The notes under the pieces were generated by a model, which was not told the DNA's origin, ran no database searches, and saw only the letters and a list, made by a program, of their open reading frames with translations. A DNA stretch of 64,000 nt from positions 62,001-126,000 of the forward strand of contig NZ_RDBE01000007.1 in NCBI RefSeq assembly GCF_003674065.1, written 5' to 3'. The stretch comes from Nocardioides mangrovicus. GTDB taxonomy: Bacteria; Actinomycetota; Actinomycetes; Propionibacteriales; Nocardioidaceae. This document shows, piece after piece, positions 35,972-43,080 of the stretch. Position 1 is the stretch's first letter, and the number at the start of each line of letters is the position of its first letter. Made by a program: the position numbers and the translations under genes.

Positions 35972-38900
35972 GACGTCATTGTCGCGAGATCGAGCACCTG
36001 GTCCATCGCGGGCAGGCCGACGCCGTCGTGGCTGATCCAGAGCAGGGCCCGGTCGGTGGTGGCCGCCAGGACGTCGGAGATGACGGCGCGGGCCGTGGCG
36101 GTGTCGAGGTGGGCGGTGGGCTCGTCGAGGACTAGGACGTCGGCCTCGGCCAGCATCGCCCGGGCCAGGCCCAGGCGGGCCCGCTCGCCGCCGGAGACCT
36201 GGTGGTGGCCCTCGCCGAGCATGGTGACCGTGCCGCCCGGCAGCCCGGCCACCCAGTCGCCGAGGCCGGCGGTGACCAGGGCGTCGGCCACCTCGCGGTC
36301 GTCGGCGCCGGGGCGGGCCAGGCGGACGTTCTCGCCCAGCGTGGTGGCGAAGACGTACGGGTCGTCGTCGACGACGCCGACCCGGGCGCGGACGTCGTCG
36401 AGCGCGAGCCGTCGGACGTCGGTGCCGCCCAGCTCCACCAGCCCGGCCGTGGCGTCCAGGAAGCGGGGTGGGAGGGCGGCGAGGGTCGACTTGCCCGAGC
36501 CGGACGGGCCGACCACGCCGACCCGTCGGCCCCGGGACAGCTCGAGGCCGACGCCGCGCAGGACGGCCCGGCCGTCGCGGTCGACGTCGACCCCGGCCAG
36601 GCGCAGGTCGCCGCCGTGCGCCCTCGCCGGCGCGGTGGGGTCGACGACGGCCGCCGGGGTGCGCAGCAGCGCGTCGAGCCGCGCGGTGGCAGCGCGGGTC
36701 CGGACGGCCAGCGCCGCCGCATCGGGCAGGGGCAGCAGCGCGTCGACCAGGGCCAGCGGTACCAGGGCCAGCAGCGCGAGCACCGGACCGCCGACCGCGC
36801 GGTCGGGCACCAGCAGACCGACCAGCACAGGACCGGCTCCGCACGCCGCCACGACCAGCGCTCGCCCGGCGGCACTCGCCCGGGCGCTGCTCCGCGCGGC
36901 CTGGGCGAGGCGGCCCGAGGCGTCGTCGACGCCGGCCAGGGCCTCGCGGTGCGCGCCCCAGAGCACCAGCTGCGGCGCGGCGTCGAGCAGCGTGGTGACG
37001 CGGGTGGAGAGCTCCGCGCGGGCGGCCACCCAGCCTGGCTCGGTGCGGCGGGCGGCCAGGAACGACGCGGCGGCGGCCACCGCGGCAGCTCCCACCGGCA
37101 GGAGCACCGCGATCGCGGCCGCGGGGCGGACGGCGGCGACCACTCCCGCGGCGCCGAGCCCCACCAGGGCCGCGGTCAGCAGCGGCTGACGCACCCGGAG
37201 CCGCTCGTCGACGACGGCCTCGACGTCGTCGACCACGGCGGTCAGCAGGTCGCCGCGGCGACGTCCCAGCGCCCCCGGCACCAGCGGCACCAGCGCCTCG
37301 TAGACCTCGACCCGGCGCCGGGCGAGCAGGCGCAGCGCGACGTCGTGGGAGACCAGCCGCTCGGCGTAGCGCAGCACCGGCCGGGCCAGGCCGAAGAGCC
37401 GGACGCCGACGATGGCCACGGTCAGCACGAGCACCGGCGGGTGCGCCGCGGCGCGGGTGATCAGCCAGCCGGCGGTGGCGGTGAGCGCGACGCCCGAGGC
37501 CAGCGAGAGGGCGCCGAGCAGGGTGGCGGTGCGGGCGCCGAAGCGGGATGGGGTAGTGGGTTCGCCGACCACCGGCGCCGCCACGCCCGTCACTCGTTCA
37601 CCAGGGTGCCATGGTGAACGAGTGGCGGGTGTGGCCGTGATGGGCGGCAGCTCCAGCACCTGATCGGCCGCCTCGACGACGGCCTCGCGGTGGGCCACGA
37701 CCACGACGGTGGCGCGCTCGCCCAGCCGGCGCAGCACGCGCACGGTGACCGCCTCGGTGACCGGGTCGAGGTGGGCGGTGGGCTCGTCGAGCAGCACGAC
37801 CGACCGGCCCGAGGCCGCGGCGCGGGCCAGTGCCAGCCGGGCGCGCTGGCCCGCGGAGAGGCCGGCACCGTCCTCGCCGAGCCGGGTCGCCACGCCCTCG
37901 GGCAGGGCCGCCACGGTGGCCCCCAGGTCGACCTCCTCCAGCGCCCACCAGACCTCGTGGTCGGTGAGTCCGGGCGCGCCGAGGCGCACGTTCTCGGCGA
38001 TGGTGCCCTCGCTCAGCCACGGCCGCTGCGGCACGTACGCCACCGGGCCGGGGGAGGTCACGAGTCCGTCGAGCGGGGTCAGCCGACCGGCCAGTGCCGC
38101 CAGGAGCGTGGACTTGCCGCAGCCCGAGGGCCCGACGACCGCGGTGACGCCCGGCGCGAAGACGTGGTCCAGGTGGAGCAGGGGACGACCCTGGTAGCCG
38201 AGGGTGAGGTCGCGGGCCGCCAGCGGTCCGTCCTTGAGGGTGGGCGCCGTCGGCTCGGCCAGCACGGCGTCGGCGTCGGCGAACCCGGCCAGGCCCTCCG
38301 CGGCGGCGTGGAACTCCGCCCCCACGCGGCGCAGCGGCCAGTAGGCCTCCGGCGCGAGCAGCAGCACGATCATCGCGGTGCGCAGGTCGAGGTGTCCGGC
38401 GGCGAGCCGCACGCCGACCTCGACGGCCACCAACGCCACCGAGAGCGTGGCCACCAGCTCCAGCACGAACGAGGAGGCGAAGGCCAGCCGCAGCGTGTCG
38501 AGGGTGGCGCGGCGGTAGGCGTCGGTCACCGAGGCGATGGTGCGGGCCTGGGCCCGGGCGCGGCGGTGGGCCACCAGCGTCGGCAGTCCGCGCACGACGT
38601 CGAGGAAGTGGCCCGAGAGCGCGCCGAGGCGGCGCCACTGCCGCTCGGCGCGGTCGCGCGTCGCCATCCCGACCAGGGCGGCGAAGACCGGCACCAACGG
38701 CAGGGTCAGCAGCACGACCAGCCCGCTGAGCGGGTCGAGCCACCACACCGCGAGCAGGGTCGCCGGCGGCAGCAGGGCGGCGGTGACCAGGGCGGGCAGG
38801 TAGCGGGTGAGGTACGGCTCGACCGCGCTCACGCCGCGCGTGGCCAGCAGCCCGAGCGCGGCCGTCCCGCGCTCGGCCAGCCGCTCGGGCACCATCCGCA

Positions 38901-39192
38901 GGGCCGCGTGCAGCACCCGGCGCCGCAGGGCCGCGGCGACCCGGCCCGCCGCTGTGGCCGACGCCGTGTCGCCGGCGTACGCCGTCAGCGCGCGGAGCGC
39001 GACCACCGCCAGGAGCCACGCGGCTGCGGCGTGCCAGGCCTGCCCCTGCACCAGCCTCACCAGCAGCGTGCCCAGCGCGAAGGCCTGCGCGACCGCGAGC
39101 AGTCCGCCCGCCATGCCCGCGCCGACGGCGAGCGCCAGGGACCACCGCGCCGGCCGGAGGTGGGGAAGGACCGCGGGGTCGAGCGGTCTCAT
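35914..39192 (-). CDS. cydDC: CydDC fusion: ABC exporter for cytochrome bd assembly
   Basis: One 1092-residue frame joins both halves of the heterodimeric glutathione/cysteine exporter needed to assemble cytochrome bd. The CydD half (1 to about 520) has a six-helix domain, Walker A GPSGCGKST near 355 and signature LSAGQRARLALARA near 446. The CydC half (about 545 onward) has Walker A GPSGSGKST near 896 and signature VSGGERARLGLARA near 999, each with DEPTAHLD. The linker is interrupted by a perfect palindrome (37591-37624). The start overlaps the cydB stop (ATGA). The last 58 bp overlap the esterase start, giving a Ser/Pro-rich tail. Confidence 0.93.
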   Translation of the reverse strand: MRPLDPAVLPHLRPARWSLALAVGAGMAGGLLAVAQAFALGTLLVRLVQGQAWHAAAAWLLAVVALRALTAYAGDTASATAAGRVAAALRRRVLHAALRMVPERLAERGTAALGLLATRGVSAVEPYLTRYLPALVTAALLPPATLLAVWWLDPLSGLVVLLTLPLVPVFAALVGMATRDRAERQWRRLGALSGHFLDVVRGLPTLVAHRRARAQARTIASVTDAYRRATLDTLRLAFASSFVLELVATLSVALVAVEVGVRLAAGHLDLRTAMIVLLLAPEAYWPLRRVGAEFHAAAEGLAGFADADAVLAEPTAPTLKDGPLAARDLTLGYQGRPLLHLDHVFAPGVTAVVGPSGCGKSTLLAALAGRLTPLDGLVTSPGPVAYVPQRPWLSEGTIAENVRLGAPGLTDHEVWWALEEVDLGATVAALPEGVATRLGEDGAGLSAGQRARLALARAAASGRSVVLLDEPTAHLDPVTEAVTVRVLRRLGERATVVVVAHREAVVEAADQVLELPPITATPATRSPWHPGERVTGVAAPVVGEPTTPSRFGARTATLLGALSLASGVALTATAGWLITRAAAHPPVLVLTVAIVGVRLFGLARPVLRYAERLVSHDVALRLLARRRVEVYEALVPLVPGALGRRRGDLLTAVVDDVEAVVDERLRVRQPLLTAALVGLGAAGVVAAVRPAAAIAVLLPVGAAAVAAAASFLAARRTEPGWVAARAELSTRVTTLLDAAPQLVLWGAHREALAGVDDASGRLAQAARSSARASAAGRALVVAACGAGPVLVGLLVPDRAVGGPVLALLALVPLALVDALLPLPDAAALAVRTRAATARLDALLRTPAAVVDPTAPARAHGGDLRLAGVDVDRDGRAVLRGVGLELSRGRRVGVVGPSGSGKSTLAALPPRFLDATAGLVELGGTDVRRLALDDVRARVGVVDDDPYVFATTLGENVRLARPGADDREVADALVTAGLGDWVAGLPGGTVTMLGEGHHQVSGGERARLGLARAMLAEADVLVLDEPTAHLDTATARAVISDVLAATTDRALLWISHDGVGLPAMDQVLDLATMTSWPGSAATSSPTPSSSRPR
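37591..37624. repeat. Perfect 13-bp palindrome in the CydD-CydC linker
   Basis: CACTCGTTCACCA (37591-37603) is perfectly complementary to 37612-37624 around an 8-base loop. It shares the TTCACCA core with the palindrome at 19716-19737. It is read in frame as a TRSPWHPGERV-type linker of CydDC. Confidence 0.8.
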
Positions 39193-40190
39193 GCCGCGGC
39201 CGGGATGTGGTGCACCGCGATGCGGCGGCGGAACACCCAGTAGCTCCAGGCCTGGTAGAGCAGCACCAGCGGCGTGAAGATCACCGCCACCCAGGTCATC
39301 ACGGTGAGCGTGTAGGGGGTGGCCGAGGCGTTGCTCGTGGTGAGTGAGTAGGCCACCGAGATGGAGCTGGGCATGACGTCGGGGAACAGCGCCAGGAACA
39401 GCCCGACCACCGCGAGACCGATGGTCACGAAGGTGCCGGTGAACGCCCAGCCCTCGCGACCGGCGGCCGCCGCGGCGAGCGCCGCCAGCAGCGCCAGTGC
39501 GGCCACCACGAACACGACCGCGGAGCCGGCGGTGCCGGTGCGCAGCTGCGTCCAGGCCAGGAACGCCACGGCCGCGACGGCGGCCACGACGCCGGTGCGC
39601 ACGGCCAGCGCCCGGGCGCGGTGCCGGATGTCGCCGTCGGTCTTGAGCGCGGTGAACATCGCGCCGTGGGTGACGAACAGGAGCAGGGTCACCACGCCGC
39701 CGAGCAACCCGAACGGGTTGAGCAGCGTGAACAGCGAGCCGGTGTAGTTCTGGTGCCGGTCGATCGGGACCCCGGCCACCAGGTTGGCGAAGGCCACGCC
39801 CCACAGCAGCGCGGGAACGAAGGAGCCGACGATCAGTGCGGTGTCCCAGCCTCGGCGCCAGGCGTCGCTGTCGCGCTTGTGGCGGTACTCGAAGGCCAGG
39901 TTGCGCACGATGAGCGCGAGCAGGATCAGCAGCAGCGGCAGGTAGAACCCGCTGAACAGCGTGGCGTACCAGTTCGGGAACGCCGCGAAGGTGGCGCCGC
40001 CGGCGACCAGCAGCCAGACCTCGTTGCCGTCCCACACCGGGCCGATGGTGTTGTAGAGCACGCGACGCTCGGTGTCGTCGCGGGCGAGGACGGGCAGCAG
40101 CATGCCGACGCCGAAGTCGAAGCCCTCGAGGGTGAAGTAGCCGACCCAGAGCACGGCGATGAGGGCGAACCAGACGGTGGTGAGCTCCAT
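39189..40190 (-). CDS. cydB: Cytochrome bd ubiquinol/menaquinol oxidase subunit II
   Basis: A 333-residue integral membrane subunit with eight or more helices. The N-terminus LTTVWFALIAVLWVGYFTLE GFDFG and the VWDGNEVWLLVAGGATFAAFPNWYA segment are diagnostic of CydB. With CydA it forms the high-affinity quinol oxidase used at low oxygen or under respiratory inhibition. It is 13 bp after cydA and overlaps cydDC by 4 bp, so cydA-cydB-cydDC is one operon. Confidence 0.96.
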   Translation of the reverse strand: MELTTVWFALIAVLWVGYFTLEGFDFGVGMLLPVLARDDTERRVLYNTIGPVWDGNEVWLLVAGGATFAAFPNWYATLFSGFYLPLLLILLALIVRNLAFEYRHKRDSDAWRRGWDTALIVGSFVPALLWGVAFANLVAGVPIDRHQNYTGSLFTLLNPFGLLGGVVTLLLFVTHGAMFTALKTDGDIRHRARALAVRTGVVAAVAAVAFLAWTQLRTGTAGSAVVFVVAALALLAALAAAAAGREGWAFTGTFVTIGLAVVGLFLALFPDVMPSSISVAYSLTTSNASATPYTLTVMTWVAVIFTPLVLLYQAWSYWVFRRRIAVHHIPAAA

Positions 40191-40203
40191 GACGCAACCT
40201 CTC

Positions 40204-41655
40204 CTAGTAGGCGAACGCCAGCGGCGCGTCGTCGTCGGACGGACCCGACAGCGAGGGGTCGGGTGGCTCCTCGAAGGCGGGCACGCCGGCCTTGACGGTG
40301 CGGACCAGCAGGCCGATCTCGATGACGGCGAGCACGGCGTAGAGGCCGGTCAGCGAGATCACCGAGATCCACGCCTCGGTGGTGCTGACGCTGGGGGAGA
40401 CCGCCTGGCTGGTGGTCATCAGCCCGAAGACGACCCAGGGCTGGCGGCCCATCTCGGTGAACAGCCAGCCGAAGGAGCTGGCCGCCACGACCAGCACCGG
40501 CATCGCGACCGCGAAGGCGGGCCATCGGCGAGCGAGCCGGCCGGCGGGCACCCGCCCGCGCCGCGTGACCCACAGCAGCAGCGCGGCGCCCAGCGCGGCG
40601 AGCGACCCCAGGCCGATCATGAACCGGAAGGACCAGTAGGTGACCGGGATGTAGGGCACGTAGCCCGAGGGGGAGTAGTACCTCGCGCCGGGGTCGGTGC
40701 CGTAGGTCTTCTCGTACTGGGCGCGCAGCTGGTTGACGCCCATGACCTTGCCGTCGAAGCTGCCGGTGGCCAGGAACGAGAGCAGGCGCGGCAGCTTGAT
40801 CGCGAACTTCTCGTGGGTGCCGTCGGGAGTGCCGACGGTGAACACGGAGAAGGACGCGGGCTGCTCGGTGTCGTAGAGCGCCTCGGCCGCGGCCATCTTC
40901 ATGGGCTGGACCTCGGTCATGACCTTGCCCTGCGCGTCGCCGGTGATCGCGACGCCGAGGCCCGCGACCAGCATCACGACGGCGCCGGCGCGCAGCGCGG
41001 TGCGGTGCACGCGGTCGCGGTCGCCGCCGGGGCGCAGCATCAGGTAGCCGGCGGCGCCGAGCACGAACGCGCCGGCGCTCATGTAGGCGGCCAGGATGAC
41101 GTGGGGGAAGGTGACCAGCTGCACCTTGTTGAACATGACCGCCCAGAAGTCGACGAGCTCGGCGCGCCCGGACCTCGCGTTGTAGGCGTAGCCCACCGGG
41201 TGCTGCATCCAGGAGTTCGCGGCCAAGATGAAGTAGGCCGAGAACAAGGTGCCCACGTGGACGATCCACATCGTGGCGGCGTGGAGCGGGCGCGGCAGCC
41301 GGTCCCAGCCGAAGATCCACAGCCCCAGGAAGGTCGACTCCAAGAAGAAGGCGAGCAGGCCCTCGATGGCCAGCGGGGCGCCGAAGACGTCGCCGACGAA
41401 GCGGGAGTAGTCGCTCCAGCTCATGCCGAACTGGAACTCCTGCACGATGCCGGTCACCACACCGATGGCGAAGTTGATCAAGAACAGCTTGCCGACGAAC
41501 TTCGTCAGCCGCAGGTACTCGGGCCGGTGCGTGCGCAGCCAGGCGGTCTCGAAGCCGGCGACCAGCGCCGAGAGGCCGATCGAGAGCGGCACGAACCAGA
41601 AGTGGTAGACGGTCGTGATGCCGAACTGCCAGCGCAGGATGTCGGTAACGTCCAT
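40204..41655 (-). CDS. cydA: Cytochrome bd quinol oxidase subunit I
   Basis: A 483-residue subunit carrying haems b558, b595 and d. The N-terminal haem-ligand His in FGITTVYHFWFVPL, the Glu in PLAIEGLLAFFLEST and the Q-loop end motif GRQPWVVFG are present. The short Q-loop is as in the actinobacterial/firmicute S class. ATG 41655 has a GGAG 9 bases upstream. It is the first gene of the cyd operon and faces blaI across 88 bp that contain three palindromes, so BlaI repression is the likely control. Confidence 0.97.
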   Translation of the reverse strand: MDVTDILRWQFGITTVYHFWFVPLSIGLSALVAGFETAWLRTHRPEYLRLTKFVGKLFLINFAIGVVTGIVQEFQFGMSWSDYSRFVGDVFGAPLAIEGLLAFFLESTFLGLWIFGWDRLPRPLHAATMWIVHVGTLFSAYFILAANSWMQHPVGYAYNARSGRAELVDFWAVMFNKVQLVTFPHVILAAYMSAGAFVLGAAGYLMLRPGGDRDRVHRTALRAGAVVMLVAGLGVAITGDAQGKVMTEVQPMKMAAAEALYDTEQPASFSVFTVGTPDGTHEKFAIKLPRLLSFLATGSFDGKVMGVNQLRAQYEKTYGTDPGARYYSPSGYVPYIPVTYWSFRFMIGLGSLAALGAALLLWVTRRGRVPAGRLARRWPAFAVAMPVLVVAASSFGWLFTEMGRQPWVVFGLMTTSQAVSPSVSTTEAWISVISLTGLYAVLAVIEIGLLVRTVKAGVPAFEEPPDPSLSGPSDDDAPLAFAY

Positions 41656-41666
41656 TGAGCGATCTC

Positions 41667-41679
41667 CTACGAGACGTAG
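41667..41679. promoter_or_regulatory. BlaI-type operator 1
   Basis: CTACG-AGA-CGTAG, a 5-bp perfect dyad with a 3-base centre, nearest cydA and overlapping its ribosome-binding site region. It has the same arms as operator 3. Confidence 0.7.
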
Positions 41680-41682
41680 TAG

Positions 41683-41701
41683 TTACTACGGCTCGTAGTA
41701 A
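41683..41701. promoter_or_regulatory. BlaI-type operator 2 (strongest)
   Basis: TTACTACG-GCT-CGTAGTAA, an 8-bp perfect dyad with a 3-base centre, midway between cydA and blaI. The TAC...GTA core is what BlaI/MecI/CopY-family winged helix proteins typically bind. Confidence 0.8.
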
Positions 41702-41708
41702 ACACCTC

Positions 41709-41721
41709 CTACGCTGCGTAG
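41709..41721. promoter_or_regulatory. BlaI-type operator 3
   Basis: CTACG-CTG-CGTAG, a 5-bp perfect dyad followed by TAAA, located 10 bases before the blaI -10 box. Binding here would block blaI transcription. Confidence 0.7.
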
Positions 41722-41731
41722 TAAAGCCGGG

Positions 41732-41737
41732 TACGCT
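41732..41737 (+). promoter_or_regulatory. -10 element of blaI
   Basis: TACGCT lies 6 bases before the blaI GTG, the leaderless arrangement. Confidence 0.5.
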
Positions 41738-41743
41738 GGAGCC

Positions 41744-42151
41744 GTGCCCCACCGCAACCGCGCCGCGTTCGGCGACCTCGAGCGCGCTGTCCTCGACGTG
41801 ATGTGGGGGTCCGAGGACGACCCCCGCCCGCAGGAGGACTGGCTGAGCGTCCGGGAGGTGCACGCCGCAGTGGAGGAGCACCGCACCGCGGCCTACACCA
41901 CGGTGATGACGGTGCTGGACCGGCTCGCGGCCAAGGGCGTCATCGAGCGCTCCAAGGAGGGGCGCACCAACCGCTACCGCGCGAGCGATTCGCGCGGCGC
42001 GATGACGGCCGAGCTGATGCGCGACGCGATGGCCGACCTGGTCGACAGCGACCGCCGCTCGGCCCTGGTCGCCTTCGTCGGCGACGCCACCGACGAGGAG
42101 CGGACCGCGCTGCGCGAGGCGCTGGCCGAGCTGGACCGCCGAGAGGGGTAG
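41744..42151 (+). CDS. blaI: BlaI/MecI-family transcriptional repressor
   Basis: A 135-residue winged-helix repressor. FGDLERAVLDVMW, the recognition helix region AAYTTVMTVLDRLAAKGVI and the wing RTNRYRA are the BlaI hallmark sequence; the C-terminal dimerisation helix contains the region cleaved in classical BlaI. It is followed 2 bp later by an M56 peptidase gene, the usual partner. No beta-lactamase gene is nearby. The three palindromes between it and cydA indicate that cytochrome bd is a target and that it represses itself. Confidence 0.94.
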   Translation: MPHRNRAAFGDLERAVLDVMWGSEDDPRPQEDWLSVREVHAAVEEHRTAAYTTVMTVLDRLAAKGVIERSKEGRTNRYRASDSRGAMTAELMRDAMADLVDSDRRSALVAFVGDATDEERTALREALAELDRREG

Positions 42152-42153
42152 CC

Positions 42154-43023
42154 GTGGCGACGCCGGCGGTGCTCGCGGTGCTGGCCCTCGTGCTGGCCGG
42201 CCCGGCGTCGTACGCCCTGGGGCTGCTGCCTGTGCTGCGGCGTACGCCGCGGGCGGCGATGGTGCTCTGGCAGGCGGTCGCGCTGGCGGCGGTGCTCGCC
42301 GCGCTGGGCGCCGGGCTCTCGCTGGGGACCGAGCGCGGCATGGGCGCGCACGGCGCCGGCTCCTACGCGGTGGCGCTCGTGGCGTTGCTGGCCACCGTGA
42401 CCGTGCTGGCGCGGCTGCTGCTCTCCGGCCACCTGGTGGGCACCCGGCTGCGGCGGCTGCGCCGGCGCCACCGCGACCTGCTCGACCTGCTGGCCGACGT
42501 CGACTCGCGCTCGGAGGAGCTGCGGGTGCTCCACGCCGGCGCGCCGATGGCCTACTGCGTGCCGGCGGTCACGGGCTCGCGGGTGGTGGTCTCCGAGGCC
42601 ACGCTGGGGCGACTCGGCGCCGTCGAGCTCGACGCCGTGATGGCTCACGAGCGCGCCCACCTGCGGGCTCGCCACGACCTGGTGCTCGAGGCGTTCACCG
42701 TGCTGCACGAGGCGTTTCCGGCGGTGGTCACCAGCCGGCGCGCGCTGGCCGAGGTGCGGCTGCTCGTCGAGGTGCTGGCCGACCGGGCCGCCCGGCACCG
42801 CGTCGGCACGCGTCCGCTGGTGCGCGCGCTGAGCGAGCTCGCCGGCGCCAGCCCGCCCGAGGCCGCCCTCGGTGCCACCCACGGGATCGGGGAGCGGCTC
42901 GCGGTGCTGCTCGACGAGCGCCCCCACCGGCTGCAGGCCGGTCTCGTGTTCGCGCTGGCCGCCGCGGTGCTGCTCGTGCCCACCGCGCTCGTGGTGGCGC
43001 CCTGGCTGGCGCAGGTCATGTGA
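42154..43023 (+). CDS. M56-family (BlaR1-like) membrane metallopeptidase without sensor domain
   Basis: A 289-residue protein with about three N-terminal helices, a cytoplasmic zinc peptidase loop with HERAH (His165, Glu166, His169) and a final helix (LVFALAAAVLLVPTALVVAP). Unlike BlaR1 it has no C-terminal penicillin-binding sensor, so its trigger must be different. GTG 42154 is two bases after blaI. M56 proteins inactivate the BlaI repressor by proteolysis, so this pair would derepress the cyd operon on an unknown membrane signal. Confidence 0.9.
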   Translation: MATPAVLAVLALVLAGPASYALGLLPVLRRTPRAAMVLWQAVALAAVLAALGAGLSLGTERGMGAHGAGSYAVALVALLATVTVLARLLLSGHLVGTRLRRLRRRHRDLLDLLADVDSRSEELRVLHAGAPMAYCVPAVTGSRVVVSEATLGRLGAVELDAVMAHERAHLRARHDLVLEAFTVLHEAFPAVVTSRRALAEVRLLVEVLADRAARHRVGTRPLVRALSELAGASPPEAALGATHGIGERLAVLLDERPHRLQAGLVFALAAAVLLVPTALVVAPWLAQVM

Positions 43024-43067
43024 CTCCTGTTCGGCGTGTGGCGCGTGTGACTGGAGTGACGCTGTCG

Positions 43068-43073
43068 TAGATT
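43068..43073 (+). promoter_or_regulatory. -10 element of ftsK
   Basis: TAGATT lies 7 bases before the ftsK ATG, the leaderless arrangement. Confidence 0.5.
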
Positions 43074-43080
43074 CACAGGC

